In this document: piece after piece, positions 17,935 to 27,055 of the stretch
Numbering within the stretch: position 1 is the stretch's first letter
Layout: the number at the start of each line of letters is the position of its first letter
Assembly (NCBI RefSeq): GCF_001411495.1
Contig: NZ_CP012982.1
Location: 2,294,001-2,358,000, forward strand
Direction: 5' to 3'
Source: Burkholderia cepacia ATCC 25416
GTDB taxonomy: Bacteria; Pseudomonadota; Gammaproteobacteria; Burkholderiales; Burkholderiaceae
Length of the DNA stretch: 64,000 nt
Notes under the pieces: generated by a model
Seen by the model: the letters and a program-made list of their open reading frames with translations, nothing else
What the model was told of the DNA's origin: nothing
Database searches by the model: none
Made by a program: the position numbers and the translations under genes

Positions 17935-18545
17935 GTCAATCTCCTGGGAGCAAAGCGCGTTTGAGTAACTGGTTGAGCGTGCCCGCTACGTCTGTCGCAG
18001 CGAACTGCATGGGATAAATAGTAACGCCGCTCGTTGAGCTTTTGGTGATGTCTTATATAAGACATAAGACATTATTTTTTGTTGTTTTTCAATGGGTTAC
18101 GTTGCTGTTTTTGCGATGCAAAACAAGTTTTCAAGCGGCGAAAACGCGGCGGCGCGGGAAATCGGCGTGAATTCCGCAATACGAAACGCGCTTTCGGCTG
18201 CTGGAGGCCGGGCCAGCTTCACATGCGTCCATGACACCCGTTCGTCGGTGCGGCGTGCGCGTGCCGTGCCAGAAGCCGCACCGGTGCTCCGTTTCGTCCT
18301 GGCGGAGCCCCAAGCGGCGCGCCGCATGTGGACAAGCTGAATTCCCCCGCAATACGCGCAAGAACCCCGTCCAACAAGCTTCTCAAGAAACCTAGTGGTT
18401 TCCACTCATAGTCGCAAACAGTCAAGAACAGGTCGCCGCCGGTCTTCTCGCGACCAATATGGCTCGTTACTTTTACTCCCACGATGCAGGTCGGCGCACA
18501 CCCCGCGCACCGGCTGCCACGAGTCCAACAGGGAGGAACCGAACC
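17935..18545. other. Divergent intergenic region, aceA / carnitine operon
   Basis: About 610 bases between two divergent transcription units, without a credible gene. The aceA side is AT-rich around 18050-18090 and carries the palindrome described separately. The operon side contains overlapping inverted repeats: AAACC-TAGT-GGTTT at 18388-18401 and AGTGG-TTT-CCACT at 18394-18406, about 140 bases before the binding-protein start, which could be a regulator site. A short open frame at 18092-18340 has no family character. Confidence 0.6.
18049..18071. promoter_or_regulatory. Palindromic operator candidate upstream of aceA
   Basis: A perfect 16-bp palindrome TGTCTTATATAAGACA (18049-18064) is followed directly by a third half-site ATAAGACA (18064-18071), then by an A/T-rich tract. 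It lies about 115 bases upstream of the aceA start codon. The symmetry and TCTTATATAAGA core look like a dimeric GntR-type operator; the regulator is not identified. Confidence 0.65.
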
Positions 18546-19499
18546 ATGAAGTCGACGAAGATTGCCGCGCTTGCCGCGGCCGTGCTGGCGACCGGCGCGT
18601 TCACGCATGAGGCATGGGCCGAAACGGATGCCGCGACCTGCCGCACCGTGCGTTTCGCGGATATCGGCTGGACCGACATCACGTCGACCACGGCGCTCGC
18701 GTCGACCGTGTTCGAGGCGCTCGGCTACAAGCCGACCACGACGATCGCGTCGGTGCCGATCTCGTTCGCCGGCCTGAAGAGCAAGCAGCTCGACGTGTCG
18801 CTCGGCTACTGGTGGCCCGTGCAGCAGAAGCAGCTCCAGCCGTTCCTCGACAGCAAGTCGATCAACGTCGTCGAACCGCCGAACCTGTCCGGCGCGAAGG
18901 CGACGCTCGCGGTGCCGAGCTATGAATACCAGGCCGGCCTGAAGACCTTCGAGGACATCGCGAAGCACCGTGCGGAACTCGACGGCAAGATCTACGGGAT
19001 CGAGCCGGGCAGCAGCGCGAACGCGACGATCCAGAAGATGATCGACACGAACCAGTACGGGCTCGGCGGCTTCAAGCTCGTCGAATCGAGCGAGGCCGGG
19101 ATGCTGGTGACGGTCGAGCGCGCGATCCGCGAAAAGAAGTGGGTCGTGTTCCTCGGCTGGGAACCGCATCCGATGAACATCCAGCTCAACATGAACTACC
19201 TGTCCGGCGGCGACGCGGCGTTCGGGCCGAACTACGGCGAAGCGCGCGTGTACACGCTGACAGCGCCCGACTTCATCGCGCGCTGCCCGAACGCGGGCAA
19301 GCTCGTCACGAACCTGCGCTTCTCGACGCAGCTCGAGAACCAGCTGATGCAGTCGGTGATGAACAAGACGAAGCCGGCCGAAGCCGCGAAGGCGTACCTG
19401 AAGAAGAACCCGCAGGTGCTCGATCCGTGGCTCGCGGGCGTCAAGACGTTCGACGGCAAGGACGGGCTGCCGGCCGTGAAGGCGTATCTCGGCCTGTGA
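18546..19499 (+). CDS. caiX: Quaternary-amine ABC transporter substrate-binding protein (CaiX-like)
   Basis: Periplasmic binding protein of 317 residues in the OpuAC/ProX family for betaine-like compounds. A signal peptide ends near EAWA-ETD. An AGGGAGG ribosome site lies ahead of ATG 18546. Aromatic-rich segments (GYWWPVQQ, VFLGWEPHPMN) are typical of the cation-pi cage that binds trimethylammonium groups. It heads an operon of carnitine-degrading enzymes in the same order as P. aeruginosa caiX-cdhC-cdhA-cdhB, so carnitine is the expected ligand. No permease or ATPase genes accompany it, so it probably docks onto a transporter encoded elsewhere. Confidence 0.87.
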   Translation: MKSTKIAALAAAVLATGAFTHEAWAETDAATCRTVRFADIGWTDITSTTALASTVFEALGYKPTTTIASVPISFAGLKSKQLDVSLGYWWPVQQKQLQPFLDSKSINVVEPPNLSGAKATLAVPSYEYQAGLKTFEDIAKHRAELDGKIYGIEPGSSANATIQKMIDTNQYGLGGFKLVESSEAGMLVTVERAIREKKWVVFLGWEPHPMNIQLNMNYLSGGDAAFGPNYGEARVYTLTAPDFIARCPNAGKLVTNLRFSTQLENQLMQSVMNKTKPAEAAKAYLKKNPQVLDPWLAGVKTFDGKDGLPAVKAYLGL

Positions 19500-19564
19500 C
19501 GGCCCGCGCGCCCTGACGAAACACCCGCAATGCGACACAACCCGAGTCAAGCGAGGCAACCAGC

Positions 19565-20494
19565 ATGAACCATGAAGTCATCATCACCTGCGCCGTCACC
19601 GGCGCGGGCGATACGGTCGGCAAGCATCCGGCGATTCCGGTCACGCCGAAGGAGATCGCGGCCGCCGCGATCGAGGCCGCGAAGGCCGGCGCGACCGTTG
19701 CGCACTGCCACGTGCGCGATCCGCAGACGGGGCGCGGCAGCCGCGACCCGAACCTGTACCGCGAAGTGGTCGACCGCATCCGCTCGGCCGACGTCGACGT
19801 GATCATCAACCTGACGGCCGGCATGGGCGGCGATCTCGAGATCGGCCCGGGCGAGGACCCGATGCGTTTCGGCAAGGGCACCGACCTGGTCGGCGGCCTC
19901 ACGCGCCTCGCGCATGTCGAGGAGCTGCTGCCCGAAATCTGCACGCTCGACTGCGGCACGCTGAATTTCGGCGACGGCGACTACATCTACGTGTCGACGC
20001 CCGCGCAATTGCGCGCCGGCGCGAAGCGCATCCAGGAACTCGGCGTGAAGCCGGAGCTGGAAATCTTCGACACGGGCCATCTGTGGTTCGCGAAGCAGTT
20101 GCTGAAGGAAGGGCTGCTCGACGATCCGCCGCTGTTCCAGCTGTGCCTCGGCATTCCATGGGGCGCGCCGGCCGATACGGGCACGATGAAGGCGATGGTC
20201 GACAACCTGCCGCCGGGTGCGCACTGGGCGGGCTTCGGGATCGGCCGCATGCAGATGCCGATGGTCGCGCAGGCGATGCTGCTCGGCGGCCACGTGCGCG
20301 TCGGCCTCGAAGACAACATCTGGCTCGATCGCGGCGTGCACGCGACCAACGGCACGCTCGTCGAGCGCGCGCGAGAGATCGTCGAACGGCTCGGCGGCCG
20401 GGTGCTGACGCCGGCCGAAGGCCGCCGCAAGCTCGGCTTGCCCGCACGGGGCGAGCGTCTGCTCGAACGCCGAGCGGTCGCCGAGTTCGCGTGA
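19565..20494 (+). CDS. cdhC: 3-dehydrocarnitine:acetyl-CoA trimethylamine transferase (BKACE family)
   Basis: Beta-keto acid cleavage enzyme of 309 residues. It is expected to combine 3-dehydrocarnitine with acetyl-CoA to give betainyl-CoA and acetoacetate. Seen: the zinc-binding HCHVRD motif, followed by the [13 protein letters not shown] segment, NLTAGMG, and the downstream barrel strands LEIFDTGH and [10 protein letters not shown], all in BKACE order. Position between caiX and carnitine dehydrogenase supports the CdhC assignment over other BKACE activities. Confidence 0.9.
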   Translation: MNHEVIITCAVTGAGDTVGKHPAIPVTPKEIAAAAIEAAKAGATVAHCHVRDPQTGRGSRDPNLYREVVDRIRSADVDVIINLTAGMGGDLEIGPGEDPMRFGKGTDLVGGLTRLAHVEELLPEICTLDCGTLNFGDGDYIYVSTPAQLRAGAKRIQELGVKPELEIFDTGHLWFAKQLLKEGLLDDPPLFQLCLGIPWGAPADTGTMKAMVDNLPPGAHWAGFGIGRMQMPMVAQAMLLGGHVRVGLEDNIWLDRGVHATNGTLVERAREIVERLGGRVLTPAEGRRKLGLPARGERLLERRAVAEFA

Positions 20495-20581
20495 GCGGTT
20501 GCGCCGACTGACCGACATGACGCGGCGGCACGCCCAGCGCGGCCGCCCACCGATTCCCCCTGATTTGAAGGATGCGTTGAC

Positions 20582-21547
20582 ATGGCTGTGAAGACCGACA
20601 TCAAGACGTTCGCCGCCATCGGCACCGGCGTGATCGGCAGCGGATGGATTTCCCGCGCGCTCGCGCACGGTCTCGACGTGGTCGTCTGGGACCCCGCGCC
20701 GGGCGCGGAGGAACGGCTGCGCGCGAACGTCGCGAATGCGTGGCCCGCGCTCGAGCGCGTCGGCCTCGCGCCCGGCGCCGATCCCGCGCGGCTGCGTTTC
20801 GTGGAGACGATCGAAGCGTGCGTCGCCGATGCCGATTTCATCCAGGAAAGCGCGCCCGAGCGCGAGGCGCTGAAGCTCGAACTGCACGAGCAGATCAGCC
20901 GCGCGGCGAAACCCGACGCGATCATCGCGTCGTCGACGTCCGGGCTGCTTCCGACGGATTTCTACGCGCGGGCGACGCATCCGGAGCGCTGCGTGGTCGG
21001 CCACCCGTTCAATCCCGTCTACCTGCTGCCGCTCGTCGAGGTGCTCGGCGGCGCGCGCACGTCGCCGGAAGCGGTCGAAGGCGCGATGGAGATCTATCGC
21101 AAGCTCGGCATGCGGCCGTTGCACGTGCGAAAGGAAGTGCCGGGCTTCATCGCGGACCGGCTGCTCGAAGCGTTGTGGCGCGAGGCGCTGCACCTCGTCA
21201 ACGAAGGCGTCGCGACGACCGGCGAGATCGACGACGCGATCCGCTTCGGCGCGGGCATCCGCTGGTCGTTCATGGGCACCTTCCTGACCTACACGCTCGC
21301 CGGCGGCGATGCGGGCATGCGACACTTCATGCAGCAGTTCGGCCCCGCGCTCGAACTGCCGTGGACGAAGCTGGTCGCGCCCACGCTCACCGATACGCTG
21401 ATCGACAGCGTCGTCGAAGGCACGACCGAACAGCAGGGCACGCGCAGCATCAAGGAACTCGAGCGCTATCGCGACGAGTGCATCACCGAGGTGCTGAAGT
21501 CGATCGCCGCGGTGAAGGCGCGGCACGGGATGCGATTCGAGGACTAA
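20582..21547 (+). CDS. cdhA: L-carnitine dehydrogenase
   Basis: NAD-dependent 3-hydroxyacyl-CoA dehydrogenase-like enzyme of 321 residues that oxidises L-carnitine to 3-dehydrocarnitine. The Rossmann motif is GTGVIGSGW near the N-terminus. The family signatures [18 protein letters not shown] and [16 protein letters not shown] are present, followed by the helical C-terminal domain. Length matches Pseudomonas carnitine dehydrogenases. It sits between cdhC and the thioesterase gene on one strand, with no terminator visible between them. Confidence 0.93.
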   Translation: MAVKTDIKTFAAIGTGVIGSGWISRALAHGLDVVVWDPAPGAEERLRANVANAWPALERVGLAPGADPARLRFVETIEACVADADFIQESAPEREALKLELHEQISRAAKPDAIIASSTSGLLPTDFYARATHPERCVVGHPFNPVYLLPLVEVLGGARTSPEAVEGAMEIYRKLGMRPLHVRKEVPGFIADRLLEALWREALHLVNEGVATTGEIDDAIRFGAGIRWSFMGTFLTYTLAGGDAGMRHFMQQFGPALELPWTKLVAPTLTDTLIDSVVEGTTEQQGTRSIKELERYRDECITEVLKSIAAVKARHGMRFED

Positions 21548-21568
21548 GGGACTAAAGGACTGAAGGCG

Positions 21569-22057
21569 ATGACCGGCGATACCCCGCTGACGATATACCG
21601 CGACGTGGTGCGGCCCGAATGGGTCGACTACAACGGCCACCTGCGCGATGCGTTCTACCTGCTGATTTTCAGCTTCGCGACCGATGCGCTGCTGGATCGC
21701 ATCGGCCTCGACGACGCCGCGCGTCGCGAGCGGGGCCGCTCGGTCTACACGCTCGAAGCGCACGTGAACTACCTGCACGAGATCAAGGAGGGCACTCAGG
21801 TGCGTGTCGATGCGCGCGTGCTGGCGCATGACGCGAAGCGGCTGCACCTGTATCTCGAGCTGTTCGCGGACGGGCATGAGGATGCGGTATCGGCGAGCGA
21901 GCAGATGCTGCTGCACGTCGATACGCGCGACGGCGCGAAATCGGCGCCGTTCGACGACGACGTGGCCGCACGCGTGGCCGGGCTGCATGCATTGCAGCGC
22001 GATTGCGCGGCACCCGCGTATGCGGGCCGCGTGATCGCGTTGCCGCCGCGCCGATAG
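21569..22057 (+). CDS. cdhB: Betainyl-CoA thioesterase (hotdog fold)
   Basis: Acyl-CoA thioesterase of 162 residues. The 4-hydroxybenzoyl-CoA thioesterase-type motif VDYNGHLRDAFYL carries the expected Asp and the central helix, and the strand YTLEAHVNYLHE follows. In the carnitine pathway it hydrolyses betainyl-CoA to glycine betaine and CoA. The gene starts 21 bases after cdhA. Confidence 0.88.
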   Translation: MTGDTPLTIYRDVVRPEWVDYNGHLRDAFYLLIFSFATDALLDRIGLDDAARRERGRSVYTLEAHVNYLHEIKEGTQVRVDARVLAHDAKRLHLYLELFADGHEDAVSASEQMLLHVDTRDGAKSAPFDDDVAARVAGLHALQRDCAAPAYAGRVIALPPRR

Positions 22058-22090
22058 CGGGCGCGAACCTTCAAGCGCGGAGCGCACACG

Positions 22091-23047
22091 ATGCTCGAAC
22101 CGGAAATCGCGGCGTTCGTCGCTGCCGTCGACGCGTGGTATCCGGCCGACGCGGCCGAACGTTCGCCGGCCGAGCAGCGCCGCCTCTACGACCGCTTCGC
22201 GGCCGAGTGGACGCCGGCCGCGCCGCCGGCCGGCATCGTGCAGCAGGACGCCGTCTGGCAGGCGCCCGACGGCCGCGCGATCGCGCTGCGGCGCTACACG
22301 TCCGCGCAGGGTGCGCCGCGCGGCACGGTGCTGTTCTTTCATGGCGGCGGCTTCGTCGTCGGCTCGCTCGACAGTCATGCGCTGATCACCGCGCAACTGG
22401 CGGCCGATACGGGGCTCGACGTGATCGCGGTCGATTACCGGCTGGCGCCCGAGCATCGCGCGCCGGCCGCGCTCGAAGATTGCCTGGCCGTCACGCGCGC
22501 CGCACGCGACGCGCGCTGGCCGTTCGGGCCGTGCGCGCCTCCGCTGACGCTCGCGGGCGACAGCGCGGGCGGCATGCTCGCGGCGGCCGTGGCCACCGCG
22601 TTGCGCGATGCGGGCGAAGGCGGTGTCGACGGCATCGCGCTCGTCTATCCGATGCTCGGGTTCGAACCGCAACCGCCCGCGCGCGAAACGGAAGCGCACG
22701 CACCGATGCTGACGCTCGACGACGTCCATCGCTATCGCGCGCTGTACTGGAACGGCGGCCTGTCCGATGCGCTGGGAGACGGCAATCCGCTGTTGCGCGC
22801 GTCGGTGCCGCTCGCGGCTGCGCGTTTCGACGGCCTGCCGCCCGTCCTCGCGATCGGCGCCGAACACGATCCGCTGCGCGACGATGCGCGCGTGTACGTC
22901 GAACGGATTCGCGCGGCCGGCGGTGCCGCGCACTACTGGATGGGAGAGGGGCTGGTGCACGGCTGCTGGCGCGCGCTCGGAACGAGCCCGCAGGCGGCGC
23001 GGATGCACCGGACGGTCGGCGGGTTTCTGCTCGCACCACACGCGTAG
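22091..23047 (+). CDS. Alpha/beta hydrolase of the hormone-sensitive lipase family
   Basis: Serine hydrolase of 318 residues. The oxyanion motif HGGGF starts at H84 and the nucleophile is S158 in GDSAGG, with a late acid/base pair in EHDPL and LVHGCW. P. aeruginosa has a similar lipolytic-type gene at the end of its carnitine locus (the PA5384 position), so a role in releasing carnitine from O-acylcarnitines is plausible but inferred. It lies 33 bases after cdhB. Confidence 0.85.
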   Translation: MLEPEIAAFVAAVDAWYPADAAERSPAEQRRLYDRFAAEWTPAAPPAGIVQQDAVWQAPDGRAIALRRYTSAQGAPRGTVLFFHGGGFVVGSLDSHALITAQLAADTGLDVIAVDYRLAPEHRAPAALEDCLAVTRAARDARWPFGPCAPPLTLAGDSAGGMLAAAVATALRDAGEGGVDGIALVYPMLGFEPQPPARETEAHAPMLTLDDVHRYRALYWNGGLSDALGDGNPLLRASVPLAAARFDGLPPVLAIGAEHDPLRDDARVYVERIRAAGGAAHYWMGEGLVHGCWRALGTSPQAARMHRTVGGFLLAPHA

Positions 23048-23069
23048 CGGGCGTTTCCGGGAGGCAACG

Positions 23070-24266
23070 ATGCAGGCAGCGCAACACCGTATCGAGGACT
23101 GGCGGACGTTTTCGGTCGACGCGACCATTGCGGCGGTCGCGATTGGCGACTCAGCGGTGGACGTCGAATGGAGCGACACGCGACGATCGCCGTTTCATTT
23201 CGACTGGCTGCGCGACAACTGCGCGTGCTCCGCATGCGTGCATGCCGTTACGCGTGAACAGGTATTCGAGATCGCCGACGCGCGCGAGGATCTCGCCGCG
23301 CGCGCGGTGCACATCGAAGCCGACGGCGCGCTGCATGTCGAGTGGAACGACGGACATCGCAGCGCGTGGTCGCCGGGATGGTTGCGCGCGCATGCGTACG
23401 ACGACGCGTCGCGCGCCGAGCGCCAGGCCGCGCACGGGCGGCACGTGTGGGCCGGCGACGATGCGACGGCCATCGGCGTGTTCGCGTGGCGCGACGTGAT
23501 GGAGGACGACGGCGCATTGCTCGCATGGCTCGCCGCGTTGCAGCGCACCGGGCTGACGCTTGTCGAAGGCGTGCCGGCCGAGCGCGGCCGCGTCGACGAG
23601 ATCGCGCGCCGCATCGGCCTGATCCGCGAGAGCAATTTCGGTGTGCTGTTCGACGTCGAATCGAAGCCGCGCCCGGACAGCAATGCGTATACGTCGCTGA
23701 ACCTGCCGCCGCATACCGATCTGCCGACCCGCGAGCTGCAGCCGGGCGTGCAGTTCCTGCATTGCCTGGCGAACGATGCGACCGGCGGCGACAGCGTGTT
23801 CCTCGACGGCTTCGCGCTGGCGGATGCGCTGCGGCGCGAGCATCCGGCCGATTTCGAGCAACTCGCGTCGACGCCGTTCGAGTTCTGGAACAAGAGTGCG
23901 AACAGCGACTATCGCTGCTCGGCGCCGGTGATCGGGCTCGATGCACGCGGCAACGTGACCGAGGTGCGCGTCGCGAACTTCCTGCGCGGGCCGCTCGATG
24001 CGCCGGCCGGCTCGGTCGCGGCCGTCTATCGCGCGTACCGGCGGTTCCTCGCGCTTGCGCGCGAGCCGCGCTTTCGCGTGCAGCGCCGGCTGCGGGCGGG
24101 CGACATGTGGGCGTTCGACAACCGGCGCGTGCTGCATGCGCGCACCGAGTTCGATCCGTCGACCGGCCGCCGGCATCTGCAGGGCTGCTACGTCGATCGC
24201 GACGAATTGCTGTCGCGGTGGCGCGTGCTGTCGCGTTCGGCGCCCGCCGCGGCTGCACCGCACTGA
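23070..24266 (+). CDS. Gamma-butyrobetaine dioxygenase (BBOX-like)
   Basis: Fe(II)/2-oxoglutarate hydroxylase of 398 residues converting gamma-butyrobetaine to L-carnitine. The N-terminal DUF971-type zinc domain is present (LRDNCACSACVH). Iron ligands are H215 and D217 (PPHTDLP) and H356 (VLHARTEF); the 2-oxoglutarate Arg is expected in the TGRRHLQGCY strand. The ATG at 23070 follows GGGAGGCAACG; the longer open frame upstream runs through the hydrolase gene in another frame. Its presence lets the operon accept gamma-butyrobetaine as well as carnitine. It is the last gene of the operon. Confidence 0.93.
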   Translation: MQAAQHRIEDWRTFSVDATIAAVAIGDSAVDVEWSDTRRSPFHFDWLRDNCACSACVHAVTREQVFEIADAREDLAARAVHIEADGALHVEWNDGHRSAWSPGWLRAHAYDDASRAERQAAHGRHVWAGDDATAIGVFAWRDVMEDDGALLAWLAALQRTGLTLVEGVPAERGRVDEIARRIGLIRESNFGVLFDVESKPRPDSNAYTSLNLPPHTDLPTRELQPGVQFLHCLANDATGGDSVFLDGFALADALRREHPADFEQLASTPFEFWNKSANSDYRCSAPVIGLDARGNVTEVRVANFLRGPLDAPAGSVAAVYRAYRRFLALAREPRFRVQRRLRAGDMWAFDNRRVLHARTEFDPSTGRRHLQGCYVDRDELLSRWRVLSRSAPAAAAPH

Positions 24267-24311
24267 CGGGCAAGCGCGGCTTCATCCTGCCTGCACACCT
24301 GCCGCGCGGGA

Positions 24312-24344
24312 TGAAAAAGCGCCCGGACGCGAGGCGCCCGGGCG
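24312..24344 (-). terminator. Distal terminator hairpin, minus strand
   Basis: Seven-base GC stem (24320-24326 with 24338-24344) followed on the minus strand by GCTTTTT. It is the second of two terminators in tandem behind the DUF4148 gene. The plus strand lacks a T-tract, so it does not serve the carnitine operon. Confidence 0.7.
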
Positions 24345-24383
24345 AAGCCACCCGCTGCCGGGCGGCGGAGGTATGCGTTTCAT

Positions 24384-24416
24384 AAAAATGGACGAGCCCC
24401 GCAAGGGGGCTCGTCC
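24384..24416 (-). terminator. Rho-independent terminator of the DUF4148 gene
   Basis: Eleven-base stem (24390-24400 with 24406-24416) enclosing a short GCAAG loop, with five uridines next on the minus strand. It lies 50 bases after the stop. Confidence 0.88.
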
Positions 24417-24465
24417 TGATGTTTCTTCATCGCGCTGCGCGCGGCGCCCGTCGGGGCGCATCGGC

Positions 24466-24765
24466 TTACTGGCCGAAGAAGATCGAGTCGCGAGCGTTCG
24501 ACGACGTTGCGGCCGGGGCGCCCGAGTGGACGGCCGGAGCCGGTTGCGCGCCGTAGCCGCTGGTGTCGGCACCATGAACACGCGCTTCGGCGCTCTGGAT
24601 GTCGTTCGGGTAGTACGGGCTCGACAGGCCCGGCTTGTAGCCGGCTTTTTCGAGCTGAACCAGTTCGTTCTTCACTTGCGCGCGGGTCACGGTGCTTTGG
24701 GCGAATGCGCCGAACGAAGCGGACAGGGCGGCAGCGGCAACGACTGCGGAAACGAGCGATTTCAT
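24466..24765 (-). CDS. Small exported DUF4148 protein
   Basis: Secreted protein of 99 residues. The signal peptide ends near GAFA-QST. The DUF4148 core is VTRAQVKNELVQLEKAGY followed by YYPNDIQSAEARV. The family is abundant in Burkholderia and its function is unknown. Two tandem terminators follow the gene, suggesting an independent, highly expressed unit. The upstream gap (24766-24979) contains an AT-rich stretch that fits a promoter. Confidence 0.88.
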   Translation of the reverse strand: MKSLVSAVVAAAALSASFGAFAQSTVTRAQVKNELVQLEKAGYKPGLSSPYYPNDIQSAEARVHGADTSGYGAQPAPAVHSGAPAATSSNARDSIFFGQ

Positions 24766-24979
24766 GATGACCTCCGGTGTTTTATTGAGTTCGCTCTTGA
24801 CACCATGTCTTAAGCGATTGATCGAATCTTAGTCATCGGAAGGTTCAGGGTAAACGCTGATTTTGACGATAGATTGTTTCCTGGGCAGTAACAGTGGCGC
24901 GCCGACTCAGGCTTTCAACGGGCTTTCTTATCGGTTGGTGCAACAAGTATGAAGAATGTTGCGGAGGCCGACACGCCTT

Positions 24980-25978
24980 TCAGCGCGCCTCGGCCGCCGT
25001 GTCGAACGGCCGGCCCGGCGAACGTCCGGCCGGCGCGCCCGAGCTGAGGAAGCGCACGCCCGTCGCGGCTTCCGAGGCCTCCCACAGCAACGCCGCCGAT
25101 CCCGCGTCGCGGGCCGCGCGTGGCACGCTCGCGGGCGCCGGCAGCCCGCGCGACTCGAACCAGCCGGACGGCCCGATATACGCGCCGCCCGCGAGATCGG
25201 GCGCGGTCGCCGCATGAATCGCGGGCAGCGCCCCCTGGTCGGCCGGCTGCGCGAGATAACGGTTCGCGGCCCGCATCAGCGCGGCGCGCGCGGGCGAGCT
25301 GTCCATCGCCGGGCCCGCGAACTGCAGGTTGGTTGCCGCGTAGCCCGGGTGTGCGGCCACGCTGATCCCGGCGAACGCCGCGCGCTCGAAACGGCGCTGA
25401 AGTTCGATCGCGAACACGAGGTTCGCGAGCTTGCTGTCGCAATAGGCGAGATAACGGTTGTAGCGGTGCTCGGCGCGCAGGTCGTCGACGCGGATCCGGC
25501 CGCCGCGGTTGAGGCCGCTCGACATCGTCACGACCCGCGGCCGGCGCGCGGCGCGCAGCGCGGGCAGCAGATGGCCGGTCAGCGCGAAATGGCCGAGGTG
25601 GTTGGTGCCGAACTGCATCTCGAAGCCGTCGCACGTATGGCGCAGCGGCAGGAACATCACGCCGGCGTTGTTGCAGAGGATATCGACGCGGCCATGGCGT
25701 TCGGCCACATCGGCCGCGAAGCGTGCGATCGAGGCGAGATCGGCGAGGTCGAGCGCGTCGGCTTCGACGCGGGCATCGGGATGGAGCCGGCGGATCGCAT
25801 CGGCGGCCTGCGCGGCGCGGGCCGCGTCGCGGCAACCCATCACGACGGTCGCGCCTTTCGCGGCCAGCGTTTCCGCGAGTTGCCAGCCGAGCCCGCTGTT
25901 GGCACCGGTCACGACCGCGACCTTGCCGCCCTGCGCCGGGACGTGGCGCGCGCTCCATGCATGCATGTCTGCCTCCAT
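24980..25978 (-). CDS. Short-chain dehydrogenase/reductase (retinol dehydrogenase-like)
   Basis: SDR oxidoreductase of about 332 residues. The nucleotide-binding motif is TGANSGLGWQ, followed by NNAGVM and the catalytic-region sequence YCDSKLANL, the YxxxK pair of the active site. The long C-terminal part (SGWFESRGLPAP) resembles the retinol dehydrogenase/WW-domain oxidoreductase group. Start at 25978 is chosen over 26056 because the earlier segment is not SDR-like. Substrate unknown. Confidence 0.83.
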   Translation of the reverse strand: MEADMHAWSARHVPAQGGKVAVVTGANSGLGWQLAETLAAKGATVVMGCRDAARAAQAADAIRRLHPDARVEADALDLADLASIARFAADVAERHGRVDILCNNAGVMFLPLRHTCDGFEMQFGTNHLGHFALTGHLLPALRAARRPRVVTMSSGLNRGGRIRVDDLRAEHRYNRYLAYCDSKLANLVFAIELQRRFERAAFAGISVAAHPGYAATNLQFAGPAMDSSPARAALMRAANRYLAQPADQGALPAIHAATAPDLAGGAYIGPSGWFESRGLPAPASVPRAARDAGSAALLWEASEAATGVRFLSSGAPAGRSPGRPFDTAAEAR

Positions 25979-26136
25979 CGGCGCGACCGGGTGGCCGCGG
26001 CACGTAATCGTTACATCGAGTGGTGTAACGATAGTGCGCGTGGTCGTGGCAGGCAAGCAGGGGAATTAGACCGGCGCTTCTAGGGCTCGCGCATCGTCGT
26101 GCGGCACCGCGTGCCGCGATGCGCGGCCGGCAGGAT

Positions 26137-26427
26137 TTACCTGCCGCCGGCCAGCGCGAGCACTTCGGCGGCGGAGATCATCGCCGCCGCGTTCGCGGGC
26201 GCCGGGCGTTCGGCCGGGCGGAAGACTTCGTCGCCGCGCTGGATGACCTGGCGCGACAGCGCGCACGTGCCGGTGCGTTGCGCGAAGCGGCGGCGCCAGC
26301 GCTGTTCACCGTAGTGACAGCGGCCGGGCTCGACCCAGCGGACGACGAGCAGCGTATCGGAACGTTCGAGGATTTCGACGTGGACGTCGGCGGGATCGAG
26401 CACAGGCAGGGATTTGGAGGCCTTCAT
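26137..26427 (-). CDS. DUF3331 domain protein
   Basis: Protein of about 96 residues with the DUF3331 pattern VVRWVEPGRCHYGEQRW, then RRRFAQRTGTCALSRQVIQ and GDEVFRP. The family is largely confined to Burkholderia and relatives and has no known function; conserved cysteines suggest a small zinc-binding fold. The start at 26427 follows a poor ribosome site, so a longer N-terminus reaching 26565 is possible. Confidence 0.75.
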   Translation of the reverse strand: MKASKSLPVLDPADVHVEILERSDTLLVVRWVEPGRCHYGEQRWRRRFAQRTGTCALSRQVIQRGDEVFRPAERPAPANAAAMISAAEVLALAGGR

Positions 26428-26623
26428 TTTGCCGTTTCCTAAAGCTCGTGCGGTTCGTCCGTGGCAGTGGATGTCACTACCCGATGGCGAATCCGTAGCG
26501 GTTTCCATGAGTGGTGCGCTAAATGTAAGCGTCTGTGACCGGAAAAAACATCCTGTCTGGCTCAAATTACCTTTTGCCGATTTAGAAACAATCCACGCTT
26601 ATTTTCTTGGGAAAACCACAGAC

Positions 26624-26653
26624 AAAAACGCCCCGGACATGAAGTCCGGGGCG
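26624..26653 (-). terminator. Orphan rho-independent terminator, minus strand
   Basis: A perfect 10-bp stem (26629-26638 with 26644-26653, ATGAA loop) with five uridines after it on the minus strand. No protein gene precedes it on that strand. Confidence 0.8.
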
Positions 26654-27022
26654 GGAAATCGGCCTGCGCGCCGTGTCTGCTCGCCCAGTCACGGAGCCCA
26701 TCGCCGGGGGACGGAGGTGCCCGCAGGGATCGAACGCGGGCGGGGTGGCGATGGACCGGTAGCGCAGTCCGGTACGTCATGATGGCGCGTGCATCCCGTT
26801 GAGACCCTGACGCGAACATGACTTTTTCGCCAGTTTGGCGCGGCGCCGCGCCGGGCGCGTGTGGATAAACGGCTGGACGGCCCGCCGGTATTGGGTGCGC
26901 GCGGATCTCGGGACAGGCTCCTGCGGGCCATCGAATGCCGAATTCTTGCTCGACCGCCCGATTTCCACGCCCGGGTAAATACTGAATCCCGATTTCGTGA
27001 CAAACGCGAAGTCGACTCCTAT

Positions 27023-27055
27023 GATTGGTTGGACCTTTGGTCCTTTGTGCCAATC
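27023..27055. promoter_or_regulatory. Nested inverted repeat, operator candidate for the L-fucose operon
   Basis: GGACC-TTT-GGTCC (27031-27043) is enclosed by a second repeat GATTGG (27023-27028) / CCAATC (27050-27055). It ends about 40 bases before the first gene. FadR-type GntR regulators bind short GT/AC-containing palindromes, and one such regulator is encoded at the end of this gene cluster, so it is a natural candidate to bind here. Confidence 0.6.

Noticed and set aside
18092..18340. 82-codon frame in the aceA/caiX gap
   Set aside because: No conserved features and it begins in an AT-rich regulatory stretch.
19547..23179. Minus-strand open frame of about 1200 codons through the carnitine operon
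   Set aside because: Arg/His/Ala-rich shadow of GC-rich genes; the plus-strand genes have clear families and motifs.
26717..26775. tRNA-like pieces: a T-arm-like GTTCGATCCC on the minus strand and a D-arm-like TAGCGCAGTCCGGTA on the plus strand
   Set aside because: The two pieces lie on opposite strands and no cloverleaf with an acceptor stem can be drawn.
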